From assembly GCA_964547905.1 (NCBI GenBank), contig CAZJPN010000089.1, forward strand, positions 1 to 64,000: a DNA stretch of 64,000 nucleotides, read 5' to 3'. Made by a program: the position numbers and the translations under genes. The notes beneath the pieces were generated by a model, which ran no database searches, was not told the DNA's origin, and saw only the letters and a program-made list of their open reading frames with translations. This document shows positions 32,620 to 41,493 of this stretch, piece by piece (the first letter of the stretch is position 1; each line of letters begins with the position of its first letter). Source of the stretch: JAJYLM01 sp964547905. GTDB lineage: Bacteria > JAMCPX01.

Positions 32620-35334
32620 CTATTCTGGCGCTTTCAAAAGTTCTATAAGTTCAGCCCTTGATAATTTTTTAAGGATTGCATCATCGCTCTCCACAATGCT
32701 GTTCATGAACAATGATTTTTGTTTTATCATGGTATCTATCTTCTCCTCAAGCGTACCCCTTGTTATGAGCTTAAAGACTTGAACACTCTTTTTCTGTCCT
32801 ATTCTATGAACCCTGTCTGTTGCCTGATCTTCTCTCGCTGCATTCCACCATCTATCATAGTGAATGACTACGGATGCTGAGGTCAAATCTATGCCAAGAC
32901 CGCCCGCCATAAGACTGCCGACAAATACCCTGCAGTCCGGGTTGTCCTGGAATTTTTTTATCACCTCTGGCCGATTATGTGTAGAACCGCGTAGCGATGA
33001 AAAGCTTATGTGTTTCGTTTTAAGCCACTGTTCGATAAGAGACATCATCTCGAGATACTGGCTGAATACAACGATCTTTTGTCCGGAATCTATTGCCTCT
33101 TCCATAATCTCTTTGAATAATTCAAATTTGCCGGAGGCGTATTCGCTGTTACGATCCGCAATAAGTGAAGGATGATCGCAGAGTCTTTTCAGCTTTGTTA
33201 TCAAAGCAAAGATATGCATGTAATCAATTGGCTTTGATTCATCACTGAGTTTTCTCATAAGCTTTTCCCCCCTCGCATCCACAACGCTGCGGTATATAAA
33301 AACCTGATGCGGAGTGAGGGAACAATACCTTATGTCCTCAATCTTTGACGGCAGATCGGCAAGTACGTCAGCCTTTAATCTCCTTAATTTGAATGGATGT
33401 ATAATCTTTTTCAGTATCTTCATCTTTTCGGCATCGTCGTATTTTGTTATTGGTATACCATAGTCTTGTGTAAATTTTTTAAGAGAGCCGAGATAACCTG
33501 GCAAAACGAAATCAAAGATTGACCATAACTCTGTTAGTCTGTTTTCGATGGGTGTACCTGTCAAAGCGAGTTTGTGCCGTGCAACAAGCAGTCTGGAAGA
33601 CTTATACGCCTTTGTATGATAATTCTTTATCTTTTGTGCCTCATCAAGCACAGCGTATTCCCATTTCTGTTTTGACAACATACCAATGTCGTGCACCATA
33701 ATGGTATAGGTGGTAATCAATACGTGATAACGTTTAACAGCATCAAGGGATCGAGCTTTACCGTAATACCTGTTAACCGCGATCCATGGCAAATATTCAC
33801 GTAGTTTTGATTCCCAGTGATCCATAACAGACGTTGGTACTACTATAATAGAAGGCAGTGAGGCGCTATTACTATAGATTGCCGAGAGAAGAGCCATTGT
33901 CTGGTGAGTCTTTCCAAGCCCCATCTCATCCGCAAGCACGCCGTTCAGTTGATTCTCATATAAAAAATACAGCCAATCATAACCAGATTTTTGATAGTCC
34001 CTTAATGTTCCTTTCATATTATACGTTGGCGGAGCACTCGCAATTTCTGTTGTTCGGTCCAAAATGGAGTAAAAGTTACTTACGGAGAACGGCTCTTCTA
34101 GAGGAACACTATCCTGTATCGAAGCTCTCAACCTCGTATAAGAAAGTCTGGATATCTTTATCCTGCCATTTTCTATATCTCCGACATCCTTCCATCTTTT
34201 AACAATATCATCCGGAACATAAACCCAGTTATCATTCTTCTTTACGAATCCATCTTTATTCCTCAGTGAAATAAGCTCACCTATATTCAAAGATAACCCG
34301 GCTGTTTCATAATAAGGAGCAAGATAAAACCAATCGCCGTTGCCTTGCACGCTTACATGTTGAATCTTTGGTTCCGGGAGTATGCGGGTATTTTTTATGC
34401 GTTCCGATGGAATAAACCCCTTTTTATGCTCCAGTACAGGCATTGAATAGGTAAAAAAATTAACAATATCGGTACCTGCGTATACAAGAGGTTTTCCGCC
34501 ATTAAAGTATGGCTCGAATTCTTCAGACATTTGTTCTATCATTATATACACATTGTTGAACCACAACCACCTGTCATTTATAATATAAAAATTTGCGTCA
34601 TTCTTTGCTGTAAATGTCTGACCCCCGTTTTCATCTTTTATTCTGTAACCCGGGGTAAGTATCAATCTTCCATGTTCATCATAATCAGCCATGATTTCAT
34701 GAGATACTTTATGTCTTATAAAACTGATTTTAGCCGCCTTTTCAGAAAAGTTAACTTCGTGAATTAAACGCAATCTTTGCAGCATGTCGGGGCTCTCATC
34801 TTCAGGCACTATAAGCATTGCGGTCCTTTTATTTATTTCCGAGAGAAGTGTTATCTTTAATTTTGGTCCATCATTCTCAAGATCCACGTATGCGCTTATA
34901 TGTTCGGAAAATGGAAACCACGAGGATAATAGACCGTACAAAGGATTCAATGGTTTAAATGGAACAACGTTAGTTTGCGGATATTCCTTTACAAGTTGAT
35001 CCGTGTATTCCTCAGGAGATGGGTAATAGAAAGCATCCCTTTGATTGATCCATGCAAGCAATACGGCAACTATATGCTTACATACCCATCCCCATTTTGA
35101 TGAGTAAGGGCATGTACAACTCATGTGAGATATTTGATGGTCGGACTCAATAATATGTACCTGATAAGGATAATTGGCCGTTCCCTGAACTGATGCCGTA
35201 ATAGTATAATCGTTGTGATTTAAGGACAAAACCGCATTCTGTTTTAAATAACGGTATCCCCTATGCCATATTTCCCTTGTAACAACTTCTTTTATATCTT
35301 CCTGTGTTATAGTTTTAAATGTAGAAGTTATCAT
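32620..35334 (-). CDS. SWIM zinc-finger SNF2-family helicase
   Basis: A 904-residue protein. The N-terminal SWIM zinc finger is C73-x-C75...C85-x-H87 in SCTCPYSSKWGWVCKH. A poorly conserved middle region of about 350 residues follows. The SNF2 ATPase then has LADEMGLGKTHQT near residue 467, VLDEAQKIKN, LTGTPIENRLTELWSIFDF, GGLGIDLTSASVVIHYDRWWN and HRIGQKKSVQVFKLI. Bacterial SWIM-SNF2 proteins are RapA/HepA-like dsDNA translocases whose targets are mostly unknown. The start is fixed by lack of another Met before the SWIM finger. There is no Shine-Dalgarno, and a perfect 11-bp inverted repeat containing TATAAT lies 6 nt upstream, suggesting a leaderless, possibly self-regulated gene. Confidence 0.9.
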   Translation of the reverse strand: MITSTFKTITQEDIKEVVTREIWHRGYRYLKQNAVLSLNHNDYTITASVQGTANYPYQVHIIESDHQISHMSCTCPYSSKWGWVCKHIVAVLLAWINQRDAFYYPSPEEYTDQLVKEYPQTNVVPFKPLNPLYGLLSSWFPFSEHISAYVDLENDGPKLKITLLSEINKRTAMLIVPEDESPDMLQRLRLIHEVNFSEKAAKISFIRHKVSHEIMADYDEHGRLILTPGYRIKDENGGQTFTAKNDANFYIINDRWLWFNNVYIMIEQMSEEFEPYFNGGKPLVYAGTDIVNFFTYSMPVLEHKKGFIPSERIKNTRILPEPKIQHVSVQGNGDWFYLAPYYETAGLSLNIGELISLRNKDGFVKKNDNWVYVPDDIVKRWKDVGDIENGRIKISRLSYTRLRASIQDSVPLEEPFSVSNFYSILDRTTEIASAPPTYNMKGTLRDYQKSGYDWLYFLYENQLNGVLADEMGLGKTHQTMALLSAIYSNSASLPSIIVVPTSVMDHWESKLREYLPWIAVNRYYGKARSLDAVKRYHVLITTYTIMVHDIGMLSKQKWEYAVLDEAQKIKNYHTKAYKSSRLLVARHKLALTGTPIENRLTELWSIFDFVLPGYLGSLKKFTQDYGIPITKYDDAEKMKILKKIIHPFKLRRLKADVLADLPSKIEDIRYCSLTPHQVFIYRSVVDARGEKLMRKLSDESKPIDYMHIFALITKLKRLCDHPSLIADRNSEYASGKFELFKEIMEEAIDSGQKIVVFSQYLEMMSLIEQWLKTKHISFSSLRGSTHNRPEVIKKFQDNPDCRVFVGSLMAGGLGIDLTSASVVIHYDRWWNAAREDQATDRVHRIGQKKSVQVFKLITRGTLEEKIDTMIKQKSLFMNSIVESDDAILKKLSRAELIELLKAPE

Positions 35335-35340
35335 ATCAAA

Positions 35341-35369
35341 TTATACATTTTATCAGTAAAAATGTATAA
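35341..35369. promoter_or_regulatory. palindrome embedding the SNF2 gene promoter
   Basis: TTATACATTTT and AAAATGTATAA are perfect 11-bp arms around ATCAGTA. On the minus strand one arm supplies TATACA (35368-35363, 4/6 for -35). The other arm, with one flanking base, supplies TATAAT (35345-35340, perfect -10), at exactly 17-bp spacing and 5 nt from the ATG. It may be an operator over a leaderless promoter; it could also act as a weak terminator for the upstream HAD gene. Confidence 0.5.
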
Positions 35370-35390
35370 GTCAACTGAGTTTTGAACTTC

Positions 35391-36665
35391 TTAATGTAGA
35401 GGATTTACATAAACAGACAGTTTAGAAAAGTTATCAAGGACTACCTCTGCATTTGCCCTGCTAAGCTCCGAGAACGATACCGGGCCCGTTGCGACACCTA
35501 TAAAGCTAACACCTGCATTTGCCGCTGTTTGCGCATCAACGATAGAATCACCAACATAAACAACCTCTTCTTTTTGCAATTTAAGCTCTGATAATATCTT
35601 TTCAATCGTATCGGGATACGGCTTGCTTTTCAATCCATCTCCAATGCCCACAACATGTTCGAAATATTTGCCTATGCCTAAATGTTCGAGAATAGAACGC
35701 GAATATTTTCCGAGTTTGTTCGTTGAGACAGCCATCAGGTAACCGTCATTGTAAAGCTTTTCAACCACCTGACTGACGCCCTCAAGCAGAGTTGTTTTAT
35801 CGAGATAAATCTTTTCATAATTGGAACGGAACATACTCACTGCATAGGCCGGGTCATCTACACCGTGAATATTACCCATCACATCCTCGAGCGGCAAACC
35901 GATTGTCTTTAAAACATCCTCGTATGAATACTCAGGCAGACCGAGTCCCCTCATCGTATAGTTAAAACTCTCGTATATCGCAGAAAAAGAATTAATAAGC
36001 GTACCATCCAGATCGAAGATAATACCCCTGAATCCCCTATCTAGTTTTTTGATAATATCACCATAATTTCCGTACCATAAGGACGGTATTTTGTTTTCAT
36101 TACAGTACGACTTCAACATCGACCGCGCAAATACAATATCGGCTTCCGGTACTGCATCTATATCAGAATACCCATTCCCTATATATATAATTCTGTCAAA
36201 ATAGGGTCTGAATGCCCTTATTATCCTCTTTTTACATACTCCGGAAAAGGCACATTCATTATCCCAGAATGGAAAATCCATAAAAACCTTGCCGCCATCG
36301 TCTCTCATAATATTGGCAAATACGCATATATCATCCTTTATGTTGTTATAGACAAGGGCATCTTCTATGAGCAGATCAAATCCATCGCTTACTATGATAT
36401 GAGAAATTTTCTTACCGTTGATAAAATCTAAAAAGTGAATGAAGTGTTCATCGATAATTGCTCGTTCCACATAAAAATCCCTTATAACCTTAAAAGACAT
36501 ACCTTCAACATCGAGTAACCTTCTGTAAATATCGGGTACGCTCAGAGTATTATTGATGAATTTCTCCTTAAGATCGGAATAGCTGTCAACTATTTTGCCG
36601 AATTCTTCCCCAAGATCTTTTTTATTTATTGTTCCATCAAAATCGCTCACTATTAGTATTTTCAT
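35391..36665 (-). CDS. fused HAD phosphatases: SerB/MtnX-like plus phosphoglycolate phosphatase-like
   Basis: A 424-residue fusion of two HAD hydrolases. The N-terminal half (1-205) opens with VSDFDGTINKKD (catalytic Asp8 and Asp10) and IIVSDGFD, and has GNGYSDIDAVPEADIVFAR, like the phosphoserine phosphatase/MtnX-like HAD-IB group. The C-terminal half (about 212-424) opens with IIFDLDGTLINS and has AVSTNKLGKYSRSILEHLGI, KPYPDTIEKIL and VYVGDSIVDAQTAANAG, the phosphoglycolate phosphatase/PpaX/beta-phosphoglucomutase-like group. Both halves keep the motif I Asp pair, the Thr/Ser, the Lys and the acidic motif IV, so both look active. Substrates are unknown; the halves might act on successive or related phosphate esters. 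Confidence 0.85.
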   Translation of the reverse strand: MKILIVSDFDGTINKKDLGEEFGKIVDSYSDLKEKFINNTLSVPDIYRRLLDVEGMSFKVIRDFYVERAIIDEHFIHFLDFINGKKISHIIVSDGFDLLIEDALVYNNIKDDICVFANIMRDDGGKVFMDFPFWDNECAFSGVCKKRIIRAFRPYFDRIIYIGNGYSDIDAVPEADIVFARSMLKSYCNENKIPSLWYGNYGDIIKKLDRGFRGIIFDLDGTLINSFSAIYESFNYTMRGLGLPEYSYEDVLKTIGLPLEDVMGNIHGVDDPAYAVSMFRSNYEKIYLDKTTLLEGVSQVVEKLYNDGYLMAVSTNKLGKYSRSILEHLGIGKYFEHVVGIGDGLKSKPYPDTIEKILSELKLQKEEVVYVGDSIVDAQTAANAGVSFIGVATGPVSFSELSRANAEVVLDNFSKLSVYVNPLH

Positions 36666-36692
36666 ATTCTAAAGGTCGTATTTGCTTTATAC

Positions 36693-37556
36693 TCAAGCAC
36701 TTCCATAGCTGTGTAAACCAGAGAGCACCAGATTAACACCAAGATAGGTAAACAACACAAAAGCGAATCCAATTATTGCAAAAATAGCCGCTGCCCTGCC
36801 ATGCCATCCCCACGAATATCTGAGATGTATGTATACAATATATATAAGAAAGGTTATCAAAGACCACGTTTCCTTGGGATCCCAACTCCAATATCTACCC
36901 CATGCATAATCTGCCCATGCTGCACCTGTAATAATACCAATTGCCAACAGAACTTCACCGATAATAATAAGTTTATAGCTTATATCATCAAGAATCTTTG
37001 TAGAAGGCAGGTATGAGAGCACTTTACCATTCGTGTGCTTTGTGTACCAATCGCTTATTAAATAAAATAAAGATGCCCCGAATGCAAGAGCAAAAAATGC
37101 ATAACCAAAGAAGCTTGTTATAACATGGAATACAAGCCAGTTGCTCTTTAAAGCGGGTACGAGAGGCTCTATCCTGCTGCTAACATCGGGTGAAAAAGAT
37201 GCATATGCCATAAATACAAAAGCTGTAAGAGAAACTGGAAATCCAAGTTTTCTTATCTTATATTTAAGGTCCACGATTATATATGTAAGTGCTATGGTCC
37301 ATGAAAGAAAGATTAATGATTCGTAAAGGTTTGTTATTGGTATGTGCCCATATTCAAGATGATAAGATTCTATCCATCTTGCAATCAGGCCTGCTGTTTC
37401 AATCAAAAAAGCAGCCACAAAAACCACAAAACCTGAAATATCGAGATATTTTTTCTTAAATACGAGCCCAAATAGATAAAAGAACATAGCTCCCACGTAA
37501 ACAAATGTAGCTATGCTCAGCAAAAATGTGTTCGTCTGTTGATCAATATGCATCAT
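36693..37556 (-). CDS. ccsB: cytochrome c biogenesis protein CcsB/CcsA (System II, ResC-type)
   Basis: A 287-residue polytopic membrane protein with about eight helices. The heme-handling signature is WGRYWSWDPKETWSLITFLIY near residue 221, and conserved histidines lie in WLVFHVITSFFGYAFFA and YIHLRYSWGWHGR. With ResB it exports and presents heme to apocytochromes c in the periplasm. The start overlaps the resB stop (TAATG type). The pair implies the organism makes c-type cytochromes by System II. Confidence 0.9.
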   Translation of the reverse strand: MMHIDQQTNTFLLSIATFVYVGAMFFYLFGLVFKKKYLDISGFVVFVAAFLIETAGLIARWIESYHLEYGHIPITNLYESLIFLSWTIALTYIIVDLKYKIRKLGFPVSLTAFVFMAYASFSPDVSSRIEPLVPALKSNWLVFHVITSFFGYAFFALAFGASLFYLISDWYTKHTNGKVLSYLPSTKILDDISYKLIIIGEVLLAIGIITGAAWADYAWGRYWSWDPKETWSLITFLIYIVYIHLRYSWGWHGRAAAIFAIIGFAFVLFTYLGVNLVLSGLHSYGSA

Positions 37557-38893
37557 TATATTACCCCTTTCTTAATCTCTTTTACAATTTTTTCGAATTC
37601 GATTTCAAATGAATACTTGTTTCTATCAGCTACACCTGCAACCGTGAACGTCCTATTGAACTTATCAGGAATAAATATCCATATCCTTCTCCTATAGCTG
37701 AAAAATGACATGAGAAGCCCGATTATCAGTATAATTGCACCGGCCGCAACATAGGGAGCACCAGGGTCTTTGGCAACCTGCAACCCGGTATAATAACTCT
37801 CATCCGCTTTGACGAATCTTATCCTATATCCATCAACGGTTTCTGCACCGTGAAAATCAGGATATCTTTGAAGATATATGGAAGTATTAACAAGTTTTTC
37901 ACCTTTATAAACACCTACAAGTATGGTTGGTCCAAACCCTTGATAATTTTGTGCATAGTCAAGTACTGCTATTGAGGTATCATCTGTAACATGATATGGT
38001 TTATTAAGATTTAGAGAAATATCGTTTTCTCCTTTATGTGCATTTGACAATACAAGAGCAAAATCGCTTGCACCTGCCTGACCATACGATGCCTGATATA
38101 TTGTAACACCTTTGTACGTCAAGGGTTTGTTAACATCAATTATTTTGCGAGCTACTATATTCCCATCCGACATTATACTCAGATCGCTCTTGTAAGCCTT
38201 TGGAATACCGGAGTTGTAAAACTCCACATTAAAATGATTACACTGAATTGAAAATGGCAGTGTGATTTTTTTATTTCCCCTTAATGTTCTGACTATATTT
38301 GTGCTCTCTCCTGGAACAAGGTTGACAAAAGTTTCAAACCCCCAGAAAGAACCAATCAAAACACCGACAAATATAATAATAAGGCTTATATGAGTTACAT
38401 ACGGCCCGAACCTTGCAATGCGTCCCTTCTCAAGATAAAGGAAGTCACCTTCTTTTGAATCATCACGAATGGGAGACTTGTATATCTCTTTTAATCTCTG
38501 TGTCAGATTTTTAATGAGTGTTTCTCTATCGCCATTGTATGTTATAGTTTCTTTTTCTTTGAATGCGTTAAGTTTTTCTATAGGAAGCTTTAGCTTTGGG
38601 TTGGAGAACATTTTAAAGATCGCCGGTAACCTATCCCATGTGCAAACAATAACATTTACAATGAATAGCATAAGAAGCAATTCAAACCACCATGAATGAT
38701 ACATATCAAAGATATCAAAAGAATTAAGAAAATTAAAGGTAGAGGTTCCATAATGCTGTATGTACATCTCATCAGGCAGCCCTTGTTGTATTACCGTACC
38801 GATAATGGCTGTAGCAATAATGAGAAGTATCAGTACAATAGCAAGCTTAACTGAACTAAAAAATCTCCAGATCTTATCCAATATTTTATCCAT
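37556..38893 (-). CDS. resB: cytochrome c biogenesis protein ResB (Ccs1)
   Basis: A 445-residue ResB-family protein. MDKILDKIWRFFSSVKLAIVLILLIIATAIIGTVIQQG is the characteristic N-terminal helix, followed by SWWFELLLMLFIVNVIVCTWDRLP. A third helix lies near residue 160 (VTHISLIIIFVGVLIGSFWG), then a long periplasmic beta-rich domain with NKPLTYKGVTIYQASYGQAG, and a last helix near residue 385. Partner of CcsB, in an operon of the two genes. A promoter candidate lies at 38961-38989. Confidence 0.9.
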   Translation of the reverse strand: MDKILDKIWRFFSSVKLAIVLILLIIATAIIGTVIQQGLPDEMYIQHYGTSTFNFLNSFDIFDMYHSWWFELLLMLFIVNVIVCTWDRLPAIFKMFSNPKLKLPIEKLNAFKEKETITYNGDRETLIKNLTQRLKEIYKSPIRDDSKEGDFLYLEKGRIARFGPYVTHISLIIIFVGVLIGSFWGFETFVNLVPGESTNIVRTLRGNKKITLPFSIQCNHFNVEFYNSGIPKAYKSDLSIMSDGNIVARKIIDVNKPLTYKGVTIYQASYGQAGASDFALVLSNAHKGENDISLNLNKPYHVTDDTSIAVLDYAQNYQGFGPTILVGVYKGEKLVNTSIYLQRYPDFHGAETVDGYRIRFVKADESYYTGLQVAKDPGAPYVAAGAIILIIGLLMSFFSYRRRIWIFIPDKFNRTFTVAGVADRNKYSFEIEFEKIVKEIKKGVI

Positions 38894-38960
38894 GTCATTC
38901 TTCTCTTTTCTGTTCTGTAATTAAAAAAACTTATCCCTATTAACAACCAACATGAAAGAA

Positions 38961-38989
38961 AATTTATACAGCGACTCGTTAATTGTCAA
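38961..38989 (-). promoter_or_regulatory. candidate resB-ccsB promoter
   Basis: On the minus strand a perfect TTGACA (38989-38984) lies 15 bp before TATAAA or 17 bp before TAAATT. It sits inside the palindrome TTAATTGTCAATTAA (38979-38993), which may be an operator. The leader would be about 60 nt. Confidence 0.45.
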
Positions 38990-39021
38990 TTAAAAAGATT
39001 ACAAATATAAGAGAGAGGGGT

Positions 39022-39063
39022 GGTGCAGACCTCCGGAGGGGACCGAGATCTGCACCGTTTTTT
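39022..39063 (+). terminator. hairpin plus T-tract at the 3' end of the FadN-like gene
   Basis: GGTGCAGA (39022-39029) and TCTGCACC (39049-39056) form an 8-bp stem around a loop that contains CCTCCGGAGG. On the plus strand GTTTTTT follows, the layout of an intrinsic terminator, yet both neighbouring genes run on the minus strand. For the minus strand the stem is followed by ACCCCTCTC, not T. It would stop antisense transcripts entering the fad gene and may also stabilise its 3' end. Confidence 0.4.
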
Positions 39064-41473
39064 AGTTGCGGAGGGGTTTATTATTCATTAACATATATTG
39101 TATTCTCTCCTGAGTTTTCTGTTCGCCACACAAACTTAAAAATGCCTCTTTCTCGAGATCAAGCAGTCTTTGCTCATCTACGATGGTACCCGGTGTAACA
39201 TCACCACCGCCTATAACATTTATAAGTTTATCCGCTACAAACTCATCATACTCACTAATATAACCACCAAGTTTTAAATTTCGAGCCCCAAGCCTTAATG
39301 TTGCTATTGTTTCCCTGCCTGCAACAACAATATCAGTCCTTGGTCTTGATGGTTTAAAACCTTCCTTGACCATGGATAGAACAGTCTGCTTTGCATCATA
39401 AATCAGATTATCTTTGTTCAGTGTAATCTGATCCGTCGGTTTAAGAAAACCATATAATTCTGCAGCTTCTTTTGCACTCATAGAAACCTTTGCCATTCCT
39501 ATTGTTTCAAAGGTATGTATAGCAGCTTTAACCGGATCGGGTTTAACAACACCATCTCCGAGCGCTCTCAAATAAAGCTCTTTTGTACCTCCGCCCGCCG
39601 GTATAACTCCAACACCAACCTCAACAAGCCCCATGTAAAGTTCCGAATACGCCCTTATTTTATGAGCGTGCATGCTTACTTCGCATCCTCCACCAAGCGC
39701 CATATTAAATGGTGCTGCTACTATAGGTTTTGTTGCATATTTCATTCTCATATTAGCATTGTGCAAACCATCTACCGAGGCTTCAAGTGCCTTCCATTCT
39801 TTGTTTTGTGCTGCCATAAGTACTAAAAATATATTTGCTCCAACACTAAAGGTTTCACCTTCATTGCCGAGCACCATACCGACTATATCCTGCCTTGATT
39901 CAAGCATGTCTACACCATTATTGATCATGGCTATCAGATCTTCATCAATAGCGTTCATTTTTGAATTAAATTCTACACATATTACGCCATCGCCAATATC
40001 AATTAATCTCGCACTACCATTTTCTTTAAGAATCATACTTTTTTTCTTTAGATTGTCAAGGGATATTACGTTATCTCTTCTTACTATCGGCTTGTATGTT
40101 CCTGTTTTGAAATCAAAATAATATTTGTCACCCCTGATATCCAGATAAAATCTGCCATATCCTTTTTCAAACAAATCTTTTATATTATCAGGAACATTTA
40201 AACCTTCTTTTTTCATTCTTTCCACGGAGCTCGCAACTCCGATTGCATCCCATGTCTCAAAAGGCCCGATAGACCAATTGTATCCCCATTTCATTGCGTT
40301 ATCAATATTTACAATATCATCCGCAATCTCTGGAATTCTATTCAACGAATATATAAGCGTATCCCTTGTTACCTTCCATGCAAACTTTGCTGCCCTGTCA
40401 TCACTTGATGTAAGCGCCTTTATCTTATCCTGCGGTGTTTCCGCATTCTTTGCCATGGAGAGAGAATCAAATTTATATTTCTGTGTGTCTTTGTACTCCA
40501 TTGTCTTGTAATCAAGGACTAACTTTTTTCTTCCTTTTTCGTCTTTTATTTTCTTATAGAATCCTTGACTTGATTTATCGCCAAGTAAACCCTTTTTAAC
40601 CATATTATTTATGAATTCGGGGAGCTTAAATACTTCTCTTTTTTCATCGTTTGGTGTATTTTCATAAACATTATTCGTAACATGCACAAATGTGTCAAGA
40701 CCAACAAGATCAGCCGTTCCAAAAGCCGCACTTCCGGGTCTTCCCATCGGTCTACCAACTATTGCATCGACTTCATCTATTGCATATCCATCCTCCATCA
40801 TGGTTTTTATTGTATCAAGCATGGAGAAGGTTCCAACCCTATTTGCAATGAAGTTTGGCGTATCTTTACCAAACACAACACCCTTACCAAGAACGTTTTC
40901 GGCAAAATTCTGCATAAACGAGACCATTTCTTGTTTTGTGTCATCACCAACAATAAATTCAAGCAGTTTCATGTATCTTACAGGGTTAAAGAAATGCGTG
41001 ATCATAAAATGCTCTTTGAAATCCTTGCTCCTTCCATCTGCCATATCCTTTAGTTTTATACCCGATGTGTTGGAACTTATGATTGAACCCTGTTTTCTGT
41101 ATTTATCCACCTGCTCAAAAACCTTTTTCTTTATATCAAGTCTTTCTGTAACCACCTCTACAATCCAGTCAGATTTGCTTATAAAATCAAGATTATCTTC
41201 CATATTGCCGGGTGTAATATATGCTATATCCTTCTGTGAATATATGAGAGCCGGCTTTCCTTTCCTTACATGTTCAACACCTGCGATAGCAAGTCTGTTT
41301 CTTACTTTGGGATCTTTCAATGTCAATCCGGCCTTTTTCTCATCTTCTGTAAGCTCCTTTGGCACTATATCGAGTATGTACGAAGGTATACCTGCGTTTG
41401 CAAGATGGGCGGCAATACCAGAACCCATGACTCCTGAACCTATTATCGTTACTCTTTTTATCTGATAGCTCAT
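39062..41473 (-). CDS. fadN: 3-hydroxyacyl-CoA dehydrogenase / enoyl-CoA hydratase, FadN-type
   Basis: An 803-residue bifunctional beta-oxidation enzyme in the Bacillus FadN order: NAD-binding dehydrogenase first (VTIIGSGVMGSGIAAHLANAG near residue 9; ITHFFNPVRYMKLLEFI with the catalytic His), then a second HCDH C-terminal-like segment (KWGYNWSIGPFETWDAIG), then a crotonase domain from about residue 490 (FNSKMNAIDEDLIAMI, FSVGANIFL, FNMALGGGCEVSMHAHKIRAYSELYMGLVEVGVGVIPAGGG). This is the reverse of E. coli FadB. AGGAGGAATT precedes the start. The thiolase gene lies directly upstream and is probably cotranscribed, as fadN-fadA is in Bacillus. Confidence 0.9.
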   Translation of the reverse strand: MSYQIKRVTIIGSGVMGSGIAAHLANAGIPSYILDIVPKELTEDEKKAGLTLKDPKVRNRLAIAGVEHVRKGKPALIYSQKDIAYITPGNMEDNLDFISKSDWIVEVVTERLDIKKKVFEQVDKYRKQGSIISSNTSGIKLKDMADGRSKDFKEHFMITHFFNPVRYMKLLEFIVGDDTKQEMVSFMQNFAENVLGKGVVFGKDTPNFIANRVGTFSMLDTIKTMMEDGYAIDEVDAIVGRPMGRPGSAAFGTADLVGLDTFVHVTNNVYENTPNDEKREVFKLPEFINNMVKKGLLGDKSSQGFYKKIKDEKGRKKLVLDYKTMEYKDTQKYKFDSLSMAKNAETPQDKIKALTSSDDRAAKFAWKVTRDTLIYSLNRIPEIADDIVNIDNAMKWGYNWSIGPFETWDAIGVASSVERMKKEGLNVPDNIKDLFEKGYGRFYLDIRGDKYYFDFKTGTYKPIVRRDNVISLDNLKKKSMILKENGSARLIDIGDGVICVEFNSKMNAIDEDLIAMINNGVDMLESRQDIVGMVLGNEGETFSVGANIFLVLMAAQNKEWKALEASVDGLHNANMRMKYATKPIVAAPFNMALGGGCEVSMHAHKIRAYSELYMGLVEVGVGVIPAGGGTKELYLRALGDGVVKPDPVKAAIHTFETIGMAKVSMSAKEAAELYGFLKPTDQITLNKDNLIYDAKQTVLSMVKEGFKPSRPRTDIVVAGRETIATLRLGARNLKLGGYISEYDEFVADKLINVIGGGDVTPGTIVDEQRLLDLEKEAFLSLCGEQKTQERIQYMLMNNKPLRN

Positions 41474-41493
41474 AAAAAATTCCTCCTGTTAAT

